Shown here in pieces: positions 11,182 through 20,388 of a stretch of 64,000 bases of DNA. The notes beneath the pieces were generated by a model. It had not been told where the DNA came from. It worked only from the letters and a program-made list of their open reading frames with translations, and made no database searches. A program made the position numbers and the translations under genes. Every line of letters begins with the position of its first letter. The first letter of the stretch is position 1. Origin of the DNA: Plectosphaerella cucumerina (lineage: Eukaryota; Ascomycota; Sordariomycetes; Glomerellales; Plectosphaerellaceae); contig JAGPXD010000002.1 in assembly GCA_020746995.1 (NCBI GenBank), positions 1,364,001-1,428,000 on the forward strand, read 5' to 3'.

Positions 11182-12717
11182 TCAAGCAACAACCCTCGTG
11201 TCGACATTGTGCATGGCAAGAGGGAACTTGCAATCTGTTCCGGTGCAGTTTCGGAAAACGCACTGATGGCCGGCCAGGCAGTCGACATCGTTACAGTTCA
11301 GTCCTCCTGCCGAGCACGGCGATAGGCGGGCCACGGCGCGAAGTGCCTCGATCTGTCGAGGGGCCAGCTTCTTCCCATGCTCATGGAGGCACCGCTTGTT
11401 CCAGTCGAGGAACGGGCACCTGTCGAGGAGGTGGAAGCTATTGCAGAGCTTCTGGGGCCTCAAAGAGTGAAAGTCCTCCATCCGGTATTCGAGGGGCCTA
11501 TCAAGACGCTGTCCGTGTCGGTTGCGCAGGATGCCGAGAGGGACGGCGGCCGAAGCTGTCGGTCTTGGGGCCGGGGCTATCGCCGGGATTACCACCGGGG
11601 CGGGAGGCGGCAGCGACGATGAAGAAGAAGGAGTTTTGTTGACCATGACGTAGTCTCCTACAGGAGTCGACGGGGGCGTGATGCGAAAGGATACCTTGCG
11701 CTTGACGGTGGACAGCTTCTGAGTTCTCAAGACAGCATGGAGGGGGGTGACACGGAACTTGTTTCTGATTTCGGCAAGTTCGTGGGCGAATGAGGACCCT
11801 TCGAGGAGGGTAATTCTCGCACGGGCAGACTCGTCTTGAGCGCATGGACTGATGGTTCGAGCGTATCCGCTGTCGGCAGCGCCTCCAAAGAGAATCTGTC
11901 GGCAGTGGACGTCGTTGAGGGACTGTTTGAAGACGGCTACAGTCGTTAGCATGGAGACAGGGTTGTTGTTCATCATTTCACTAACCCTTGACCTTCTCAT
12001 CTGCGCATTCCTTGCCGTTGCCGGCATCAACAAAGTCACACAAGGCAGTGTTCATGTTGAATCCACGGATGAAGTCATCCAGAGTAGTAGGATCGGAGAG
12101 AATGCCGGCCTTGACGTAGGCGCTTGCGAGGCCTCTGACGTTGGCATACACGCGGACGACCAACTGCAAGTGGTGGGCAGCGTCGGAGACGGAGGATTTG
12201 AGATCCTCTTCGACGGCCTGCCTCAAGAGAGTGGCGGCCCGCATACCACCCTCGAGCCCTTGCTGCACAAGTTCATCCTTGAACTGGGAGGTGTTAGTAA
12301 AGCCCGGTTTAGCTTCGAGTGTTGACTTACCGGAGTACAGTCACCATCTATCACAACCGACGCAAAGGCGTGCTGGGCCTGGGCCAATTAGTACCGACGG
12401 GATGGTTCAAGTGACGTTTGACTACCATACCTGGGCGAACTTCAAGTCCTCGACCTCTTTCCTGACCCCGGTCAGCTGGGTTTGGCGCAACTGGCCCAGC
12501 TCCTTCGAGTCAACAAGGTCCGACTGAACATTCGTCAACCTGCGCGACAAATTCTCGATCAACGCAAACAGCTCCTAGCTGGCTGTTAGTGGGAGGTGGT
12601 GTGACATAGATGGAGAAGGTAACTTGCAGTGATGAGCACCCGCTTCTGGTCATCCTGGCTCTGGCAGGAGGTCCAGTCTCCCTTGAGACCATTCAGCTGC
12701 ACTTGAATATCCGACAT
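11182..12717 (-). CDS. CCCH-type zinc-finger protein with DUF7923-like N-terminal domain
   Basis: Five exons (12717-12628, 12574-12431, 12378-12331, 12283-11986, 11936-11182) give 444 residues with every junction in phase. Intron 1 (12575-12627) has a GC donor (GCAAGT) and ends CTAG; using any nearby GT breaks the frame. The N-terminus MSDIQVQLNGLKGDW leads into a coiled coil (ELFALIENLSRR, GVRKEVEDLKFAQ). A globular DUF7923-type domain follows (ASVVIDGDCTPF, GGMRAATLLRQAV, VYANVRGLASAYV). A Pro/Ser-rich linker precedes C-terminal Cys/His clusters: CNSFHLLDRCPF ending in CLHEH is a C-x8-C-x8-C-x3-H finger, and two looser clusters lie behind it. Fungal relatives are annotated as tandem CCCH zinc-finger proteins. 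RNA binding is expected from the family but no target is known. Confidence 0.83.
12575..12627 (-). other. GC-AG intron of the CCCH gene
   Basis: The donor reads ACT|GCAAGT and the acceptor CTAG|GAG on the minus strand. Splicing here joins VLIT to ELFALIENL in frame; the only alternative GT donor three bases downstream gives an early stop. This is a non-canonical but well known intron class. Confidence 0.75.
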
Positions 12718-13732
12718 GATCATTGTGGAATCAGAAAGCAGCCACAATCGTACTATCGAAGAGGTAGATGAAGAACAGCGGCTCCAAGAAGCAAGCGTAG
12801 AACACTGGGACTCGTCCCTTTATACACTTGATGGAAGTCAAGGCTCGCATCACACAATATGCGGGGTGCCAGTGTAAGGCGTCCAGAGGCGTGTACATGC
12901 AGCAAAATGCAGCCGGCGCCCGATGCATCAGCCAACGGCGGGCAGCAATATTAGCGGAGAAGTCATCCGTGGAAGTTGACCGAACAAGGAGAGAACAGAG
13001 CGAGTATGCCTTGCGTCTGCGGTTGGTGTTTGACGCCACTTGGCAATGCAGACGTGACTCCGGTGCAATGGCCGCCAGAAGGTCGGCGCTTCATGTGGGA
13101 GCCCCGACATGGAGATGGAGGGTCGGCGGGCCAATTGTGCGATGCGGCCTCTCCTTTGCGACCCGGTGCGGCCCCTTGCGTTATCTTTGCGGGCACCAAC
13201 TGATCACTGATCAGGCTGTGGTGGGTGTGCTCGTTGGGCGCGGTCGATGTTGGTGAAGGCAGGAGGGGACGGTCCAACCAACCGCCACGTATTTGCTAAC
13301 CCGTAAGACTCGATGCATCAATGTGGAATAATTGTCTGCAGTCGCACGGATAATTTCACCGCATCGGATGATGATGGTTGGTGAAAGTGGTGTCGAGGAT
13401 GGCCGCAAAGACCTGACCCGTCGTCACAATGCTCACGTGATCGCGTAACCGCGGCAACAGATGCCCCTGAAATGACCCGGGAAAAAAGTGTGGGGAGCCC
13501 CTGCAGCAGCGCCCAGACGTAAACATGCCCCGAGTTCAACGGCCTCCACAACGAATTTATGCTAGGAACCAGCTTCCAACCTTCCATGTCACCACACCAC
13601 GACCCGCGTGCTTTCAGACGAACGCAGCCAGCCGTACGCTATCTATTTTCTGCATTCATCCTCCGACGCCAAATCCACCTCCCAGCAATTCAACCCGAAG
13701 AGGAGCATCAACTATTGCTGAACAAAACAACA
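12718..13732. other. Divergent promoter region between the CCCH gene and the Cut12-domain gene
   Basis: About 1 kb without a supported gene. It contains one perfect TCACGTGA palindrome at 13433-13440, listed separately. Short open frames on both strands show no coding bias. Confidence 0.55.
13433..13440. promoter_or_regulatory. TCACGTGA octamer (bHLH-type E-box) upstream of Cut12-domain gene
   Basis: A perfect 8-bp palindrome 293 bp before the ATG at 13733. CACGTG cores are bound by bHLH factors such as Cbf1 or Pho4 in yeasts. The same octamer occurs at 22760-22767 upstream of scd6. Function is inferred only from the motif. Confidence 0.3.
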
Positions 13733-15834
13733 ATGAACTCACCAAGCCACCCAGGCTCCCCGACGCCTGGCGGGCCTCTGAACCCGCTATCGCCAGGGCG
13801 CGCCAACACTCCCCGAGAATCCAGCTTTATGAGCTCCTTGCGCAGCGAGCTCCGCGACAGCTCCGTCCACGATAAGATCAGCCAGTTCAACACCCTCGCC
13901 CTAGGGCCCAAATCGGTCGAGCGCAAAGCCGCCGATGCCGCCCTCAAGAGAGCCATGCTGGGGCGCGAGGAAGCTGAAGATGAGCTTCGCCGCTACCGCG
14001 AGGAGAACAAGGTCCTGCGCGTGCAGCTCGACAAGTCCAAGGAGCGCGAGCAGCGCGTCAGCGAGAGACTCGAGACCGTCATGGTAGGTAACCCATGCGA
14101 CTTGCCCGGACAGACCGACAGCTAACGTCATCACTCCAGGACCAATATGGGCGCGCCAAAGAAACGTTTGCCCACACCAAGACGGCCTGGGAGAAGGAGA
14201 TCAAGGTGGCGCGCAAAAAGGTCTTCAAGCACGATGCTACCATCATCAGGCTACAAGAAGAACTCAAGGCCGCCCGCGAGGGGTGGAGGGCCGCCTCGGA
14301 TAACGTCGACAGCGAAAAGGCCAGGAACCAGCAGCGCGAGCAGGAGGCCTTTGAGGCCCGCTTCCAGATGGTCGGGCTCGAAGAGCAGCTGAGCGAGGCC
14401 CTCGAGCGCGTCAAGGTGCTCGAGCAGGAGCGCGATGCATTCAAGACCCTCGCCAAGGAAGAGGAGGTTGCCCGCATCGCCGCCGAGGGCCGCATCCCTC
14501 TGCCGAAGTTTGAGAGACACGACGATGAGTTTGCATCGCCTAGGAAGAAGCAGCGCACGTCGATGACTACCGCCATGGTCACCACGTCGGCTGCCAACGA
14601 GGAGGAGGTTGAGGAGTTGTCCCGCAAGATCGACTGGGAGCGTCGCCGCGCAGACCGTGCTTACGAGATGATCGACTTCTTGCATGCAGAGTGCGAGCTG
14701 AGGACGTGCGAGGCGTCCAAGTTCTTGAAGCGGAAGCACATCCTGTCACCGCATCGCGTCTTGGTTGCGCCTACCGAGATTAATGGCCCGAGTGACCTCA
14801 GGATCCTGGGCCGCGCCTCGGCATCAGTGACGTCTTCACGGCCGGAGTCGCAAGACTCAAACCAGGAGATCTCCTTCGTCAAACCAGAGATGCCCTCCCT
14901 GAAGAGGAAGAGCCGCGATGAGGGCCGTAGGAGTACAATCTTCTGTGCTCGCGAGGGCATTTTCAGGACAGTCTCCATGCAGGAGGCCGAGGCACTGGAA
15001 GCTGCCGAGAAGGAGAGAGACCAGGCCAGGCCAACAATCCAGAGCCCCAGTCCTAGCCCGAGTCGGACCCAGAGTGCCGAGGAACACAGCGAGCCACCAA
15101 CGCCAAACGACCGACTGCGCGAGCCCCGCATGTACGCCCGCACACCATCCGTCGAACCGCCCAGCTTCGCCCTGCTGGCCCAGGAGCGCATGTCGCTCGC
15201 CTCGCTTCTCAACGCGCCTCAAGGGGACGCACACGCTGCCATGTCCGAGATGAACATGATGAACATCCCTACGATGCCCGATGTCGTTGAGAGGGCGGGA
15301 GAAGAGGAGGAACAGGAGCAAGAGGCGAATGAAGAAGACCGAACAGAGATTGAGACGAAGTTCGAGGTTGAGGTGCAGAGGGAGGAAGTCAAGGTGCAGT
15401 CGGCGGACGTCGAGGGGCAAGTCGAGGAGAGGTCGGCCTCACCAATGCCCTCGCCGTCCCGCTCCATCAGCAACACCGGAAGCTACCGAACCTCGGTAAC
15501 AACGACCAGCATCCCCATCCACGACGACGAGGCCAACCCTCCCTCCCGGCCGCTTTCCCGCTTCGACCGAGCTCGCACACCCTCAGGCGAGAGCCACGCC
15601 TCCTTCGACATCAACAACCCCGCCATGACACCCACCTGTACGCGCGAGGAAGCCCTTGCCAAGATCAGGGAGCGTCGCGGCCGTGCCCGTAGTGCCGCAC
15701 AGGGCGCTGCGACCCCACGAAAGCCGCTGCTCCAAGGCGCAGCATCCCGGCGGGACATGAGCGCTCCAACAGCCACCACCACAACGGCGGCATCGGCCAA
15801 GAGGGCGGCCAGCAAGGTGCGGAAGGCGCGGTAG
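13733..15834 (+). CDS. cut12: Spindle pole body-associated protein, Cut12 domain
   Basis: Two exons (13733-14083, 14140-15834) encode 681 residues. Residues ~40-190 carry the Cut12 domain: HDKISQFNTLALGPKSVERK, DAALKRAMLGREEAEDELRR, RVSERLETVMDQYGRAKETF and WEKEIKVARKKVFKHDA, then IIRLQEELKAAREGW. It is almost entirely alpha-helical coiled coil and continues as such to about residue 320. The remainder is disordered, rich in Ser/Pro and Glu, with a basic C-terminus (SAKRAASKVRKAR). In fission yeast Cut12 sits at the spindle pole body and controls mitotic commitment through Plo1; the filamentous-fungal protein shares the domain but little else, so the symbol marks domain identity. The only other upstream in-frame ATG lies in pyrimidine-rich leader, so 13733 is preferred. 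Confidence 0.85.
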
Positions 15835-16734
15835 GGCTCGTCGCCGTATTACCCCAGATGAGCCACCCCCCTCCGCCACGACGACACGACAAGAACGAGA
15901 GAAAAGAGAAGCAGCGGCAGGGCTGGCTTGGATGAACGATACCTTTTACACCACCCCTTCATGGCTACATGATGTTACGATTAGACTTCTCACCCCCAGC
16001 TTGCGTTGCATTGCTAGGCGTTCAGGATGGACATGGACATGACGTTCCAGAGGCAAACGGCGTCTCATGAGCATGCAAGCGAGCCTGTTGGCATTTGGAA
16101 TTTGTTGGCTTTTTGTTTCGGTGTTTCAATACGATAAGATGGGTAGATGGATGGACGATGAGCATGGTGCCCTGGCATGGGTGACCAAACGTTGTAATGG
16201 AGCAGTGTTCAAGTTGAGACGAGAAGCTTCTTGTCTGTTTGTTGTCTCCCTTGCCCTGCTCTTTGTGGACGGAGCATGCTCCTCCAATCGGGTCCGTGGC
16301 TGAATGACGTGCATGTGGCTCACGGTCTGTGGCGCAAGCTACCGACCCCTATCGGACGAATCACCGACGTCCACGTCTTATCGAGGGCTCAGCCTTGCAT
16401 CTGCCGAGCGGGAAGCCTTTCCTGACGTTTAGCGGGCGTGCAACTTGTCCTTTTGGGAGAGGCCAGCTCGCAACTGGTACGTAACAGCAACAATCGTCTT
16501 TTTTCCCGCCCAGCCCTCTTAAAAGTGGCTTCTCCCTTTCTCCCAGATGCTCCCGTAAAGAGCAATCACCAACCGTCCATTCACTTCCCCCGTCCGCCAC
16601 ACACCGCACAGCATTGGCGGCGCTCGTTCTGCGATCTGTCTTTTCTGAAGATACCCCCCGCCTCTCTCTCTCCTCGAGTCCGACCTCGGAAACCCTCGAA
16701 GCGCCTCGAGCGCAACACACATACACAGCCCACA
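15835..16734. other. Intergenic: 3' UTR of Cut12-domain gene and promoter/leader of lhs1
   Basis: No gene is supported. A 78-codon frame at 16067-16303 lacks a coding signature. The right half is the lhs1 promoter; it contains TGACGTG at 16305-16311. From about 16550 the sequence is C/T-rich leader. The reading frame of lhs1 is open upstream of its ATG, but that part is not conserved-looking. Confidence 0.55.
16305..16311 (+). promoter_or_regulatory. TGACGTG, possible unfolded-protein-response element for lhs1
   Basis: This matches the core of Hac1/XBP1-type response elements and lies about 430 bp before the lhs1 ATG. ER chaperone genes are standard UPR targets, so the site is reasonable, but a 7-bp match occurs often by chance. 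Confidence 0.25.
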
Positions 16735-19700
16735 ATGCCGTCTCGGAGACCGTCCGCGCTGACGGTGGTGCTCGGCTCCATCTTCTTCTTCGCCACACAT
16801 GTCTTTGCCGTGTCGGCCGTCCTCGGTGTCGACTTTGGAACGGAATACTTCAAGGCCGCTCTCGTCAAGCCAGGCATCCCCCTCGAGATTGTCCTGACCA
16901 AGGACTCTCGCCGGAAAGAGGCCTCGGCCGTCGCCTTCAAGCCATCTCGCGGTGGTGCCACGGCCGGCTCGTACCCTGAGAGGGCTTACGGCTCCGACGC
17001 CATCGCCCTCGCCGCCCGGTTCCCCGCCGACGTCTACCCGAACCTCAAGACCATCCTCGGCCACACCACCGACGATGACATTGTCCAGGCCTACGCCGCG
17101 CGGTACCCCGCCCTGCAGCTCGAGAAGCACGACGTCCTTGGCTCCGCCGCCTTCAAGAGCAAGGCCTTTACGGCCGAGGAAGACGCCTGGCTCGTTGAGG
17201 AGCTGCTGGCGATGCAGCTCCAGAGCATCCGCAAGAACGCTGAGATCTCCGCGGGCCCCGATACCACCGTGCGCTCCATCGTCCTCACCGTTCCGCCCTT
17301 CTACACCATCCAGGAGAAGCGCTCGATTCAGCTCGCCGCCGAACTCGCCGGCCTCAAGGTCCTGAGCCTCATCAGCGACGGCCTCGCTGTTGGTCTCAAC
17401 TACGCCACCAGCCGCCAGTTCCCCAACATCAACGAGGGAGGCAAGCCCGAGCACCACCTCATCTTCGACATGGGCGCCGGCTCCACCACCGCCGCCGTCC
17501 TCCGCTTCCAGGCCCGCTCCGTCAAGGACGTCGGCAAGTTCAACAAGACCGTCCAGGAGGTCGCCGTTCTCGGCGCCGGCTGGGATACCAAGCTCGGCGG
17601 CGACCTTCTCAACACCGCCATTGTCGACGACATGGTCAAGCAGTTTGTCGAGTCCAAGGGCGCGCAGAAGATCTCGGCCCAGGCCGAGGGTATCAAGGCC
17701 CACGGACGTGCCATGGCCAAGCTGACCAAGGAGGCCGAGCGTCTCCGCCACATTCTCAGCGCCAACACCAACACCCAGTCCAGCTTCGAGGGCCTCTACG
17801 AGGACGTCGACTTCAAGTACAAGATCTCCCGGGAGGACTTTGAGGCCATGGCCGCTCCCCTCTCCACTGGCATCGCCGCCGCCGTCCGCACCGCCCTGGA
17901 CAAGGCCGGCCTCGCCATTGAGGACCTCGACTCCATCATCCTCCATGGCGGCGCCACCCGCACGCCCTTTGTCCAGAAGACGCTCGAGGACCTCGCCGGC
18001 TCCGCCGAGAAGGTCCGCACAAACGTCAACGCCGACGAGGCCGCCGTCTTCGGCGCCGGCTTCCGCGCCGCCGAACTCAGCCCCAGCTTCCGGGTCAAGG
18101 AGATCCGCATCTCCGAGGGCAGCATGTACGCCACCGGCATGAAGTGGACCAACGTCAAGGAGAAGCAGCAGCAGCAGCGCCTCTGGTCGCCCATCTCCCC
18201 CATCGGCGGCGTCCCTAAGGAGGTGACTTTCGCCAACCTCGACGACTTCGAAGTTGCCTTCTACCAGCAGATTGGCGAGACTGAGGTCGAGACCAGCAAG
18301 CTTGCCACCAAGAACCTCACCGAGACCGTCGCCGCCCTCAAGGAGAAGTACTCTTGCACCGATAGCGAGATTCAGTTCCGGGTCGGTCTCAAGCTGGCCG
18401 CTGACAACGGCGAGGTCGAGGCTGTCAAGGCCGTCGTCGAATGCGAGGCCGAGGTCGTCGAGAGCTTCGTTGATGGCGTCAAGAACCTCTTTGGTTTCGG
18501 CAAGAAGGACCAGAAGCCCCTCGAGGGTGATGAGAAGGCCGAGGATGCCCCTGAGGACCCCGAGTCTTCCTCCTCCACCACCTCCTCCACCGAGTCCTCC
18601 TCCACCGAGGCTTCGTCCTCCAGCTCCGCCGCCGACGCCGAAGCCAGCGCCGATAAGCCCGCTGAGGAGAAGGAAGCCCCCAAGAAGAAGAAGGAGATCG
18701 TCTCCATCCCCGTCAAGGTCACCGTCGAGAGGGCCGGAAGCCCCTCCCTCTCCACCTCGGCCATCAAGGCCTCCAAGGCCAGGCTCCAGGCCTTCGAGAC
18801 CTCGGACAAGGCCCGCCGCCAGAGGGAGGAGGCCCTGAACCAGCTCGAGGGCTTCACCTACAAGGTCCGTGACCTTCTCGAGAACGAGGCCTTCGTCGCC
18901 GCCTCGACCGCCGAGGAGCGCGCCACCCTGGAGCAGAAGGCCAGCGAGGCCAGCGACTGGCTCTACGGCGAGGGCGCCGACGCCGCAAAGGACGAGTTCA
19001 AGGTCAGGCACAAGGAGCTCAGCGAAATTGCGTCGCGCGTCCAGGCCCGTGTAACCGAGGCCGAGAAGCGCCCCGAGCTCGTCTCCGGACTGAAGGAGGC
19101 CCTTGACAAGAGCACCGTCTTCATCGACCAGATCAAGGGCCAGATCAAGGAGTACAACGATTGGCACGCCTCGGCCTCGGCTTCCGCCTCCGCTAGCGCC
19201 GAGTCCTCGTCCGAGTCGTCGTCCACTACTACCGAGGCCGCCTCCTCCGAGACCCCCGCCGGCGACTTCGACGGCCTCGAGGATGACGAGCCCGCCACCC
19301 CCGCCGCCGACTCCACCAAGAGCCGCACCATGGACGACGTCGTCAAGGAAAAGGGCCCCGTCCCTCCCCTCTACACCGACGAGGACGTCAACTCCATCGC
19401 AGCCCTCCACGTCGAGATCACCTCATGGCTCGTGAAGCTCGAATCGGAGCAATCCGCCCTCGGCCCCACCGACGACCCCGTCCTCCTCGTCAAGGACCTC
19501 GAAGCGCGCCGCGCCAAGCTCGACAAGGCCGGCATGGACCTCGCCCTCAAGGGCGTGCGCAACTTTGACAAGAAGGGCAAGAAGCCCACGTCGTCGAAGA
19601 AGGGCAAGTCATCCAAGACCGCCTCGGCCAAGCCCGCGGGTCAGACCATCGAGCTCGGCAAGGACGGCAAGATGCCCACCGAGGAGGAGATTGAGGAGAT

Positions 19701-19758
19701 CCTCCGGAGGCTCAAGGAGCAGGATGGCGGTGAGGCGCCCAAGCACGATGAGTTGTAG
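16735..19758 (+). CDS. lhs1: ER-lumenal Hsp70-family chaperone Lhs1/GRP170
   Basis: A single exon of 1007 residues. A cleavable signal peptide (VVLGSIFFFATHVFAVSA, residues ~10-28) leads straight into the Hsp70 nucleotide-binding domain: VLGVDFGTEYFKAAL, then SLISDGLAVGLNYA, LIFDMGAGSTTAAVL and ILHGGATRTPFVQKTL. The substrate-binding half has the long Ser/Glu-rich insertion typical of the Grp170 class (about residues 600-650), and a second Ser-rich tract near 820-840. The protein ends KHDEL, a HDEL-type ER retrieval signal. Lhs1 acts in the ER lumen as nucleotide-exchange factor for Kar2/BiP and as a holdase for unfolded proteins during translocation. Length and order of parts fit the family. 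The start is the first ATG giving the signal peptide; an open frame upstream is non-homologous leader. Confidence 0.95.
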   Translation: MPSRRPSALTVVLGSIFFFATHVFAVSAVLGVDFGTEYFKAALVKPGIPLEIVLTKDSRRKEASAVAFKPSRGGATAGSYPERAYGSDAIALAARFPADVYPNLKTILGHTTDDDIVQAYAARYPALQLEKHDVLGSAAFKSKAFTAEEDAWLVEELLAMQLQSIRKNAEISAGPDTTVRSIVLTVPPFYTIQEKRSIQLAAELAGLKVLSLISDGLAVGLNYATSRQFPNINEGGKPEHHLIFDMGAGSTTAAVLRFQARSVKDVGKFNKTVQEVAVLGAGWDTKLGGDLLNTAIVDDMVKQFVESKGAQKISAQAEGIKAHGRAMAKLTKEAERLRHILSANTNTQSSFEGLYEDVDFKYKISREDFEAMAAPLSTGIAAAVRTALDKAGLAIEDLDSIILHGGATRTPFVQKTLEDLAGSAEKVRTNVNADEAAVFGAGFRAAELSPSFRVKEIRISEGSMYATGMKWTNVKEKQQQQRLWSPISPIGGVPKEVTFANLDDFEVAFYQQIGETEVETSKLATKNLTETVAALKEKYSCTDSEIQFRVGLKLAADNGEVEAVKAVVECEAEVVESFVDGVKNLFGFGKKDQKPLEGDEKAEDAPEDPESSSSTTSSTESSSTEASSSSSAADAEASADKPAEEKEAPKKKKEIVSIPVKVTVERAGSPSLSTSAIKASKARLQAFETSDKARRQREEALNQLEGFTYKVRDLLENEAFVAASTAEERATLEQKASEASDWLYGEGADAAKDEFKVRHKELSEIASRVQARVTEAEKRPELVSGLKEALDKSTVFIDQIKGQIKEYNDWHASASASASASAESSSESSSTTTEAASSETPAGDFDGLEDDEPATPAADSTKSRTMDDVVKEKGPVPPLYTDEDVNSIAALHVEITSWLVKLESEQSALGPTDDPVLLVKDLEARRAKLDKAGMDLALKGVRNFDKKGKKPTSSKKGKSSKTASAKPAGQTIELGKDGKMPTEEEIEEILRRLKEQDGGEAPKHDEL

Positions 19759-20388
19759 ATAGAGGTTGTACGTGGGGATGGAGTTATGAAAGACAGAAGA
19801 CGTCTCCGGACGGGAAAGCGCGCACGGCATTGCTTGCGGGTTATGATAGATGAATGCATTTCAGCTGAACAAACCAAACCTTCGCTGCCGACGTGATCCG
19901 CATTTTCACTCAAGTGGTCCACAGTACAGCATCAGGCAGATCACTTTCGCGAGCATCACAAGCAGAGATAGTTGGTGACAGAAAGATATCATTTGTCGGC
20001 AGGGCCTCGCGCCCCGCCGTCTTCTGTCTCTGGCCGATGCACCGAAGTGCTGGCAGTCTCGGCCGCCCGGTAGGCCTGATCATCATCATGTTCTCGTCCG
20101 TTGAGCGTTTCATCTCGCCTCGCTTGGCCCTTCCTTGCATGCCGAAAAAATCAGCCGAACCAAACCCCTGACCCCTCGCTTGAACGATGGAAAAAGAAAA
20201 GTCGACTGCTCGCTTGCCGACGACGGTAATGGTACATAGACAACGAGTAGCTCCGCCCAGTGCTTTGGTCGTTGACCAACGAAAAAACAAGTCCTGGAGC
20301 GTCCCAGGATATTAGAGGGAGAGGAGGCTCTCCCTTCTGAAGATGTTCATCAAGACATCTTGTGGCGGAACCTGAGCTTGGTGCAGCT
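19759..20388. other. Intergenic between convergent lhs1 and scd6
   Basis: This region carries the 3' ends of lhs1 (left) and scd6 (right, minus). I find no gene, repeat or RNA signature. Confidence 0.55.

Noticed and set aside
11182..11622. Plus-strand frames across the CCCH gene's last exon
   Set aside because: They are antisense to clear Cys/His finger sequence and have no domain of their own.
16519..19410. 963-codon open frame antisense to lhs1
   Set aside because: It is the mirror of a long GC-rich gene with C/G third positions. Its product is Gly/Leu/Val low complexity and there is no domain; lhs1 on the other strand is unambiguous.
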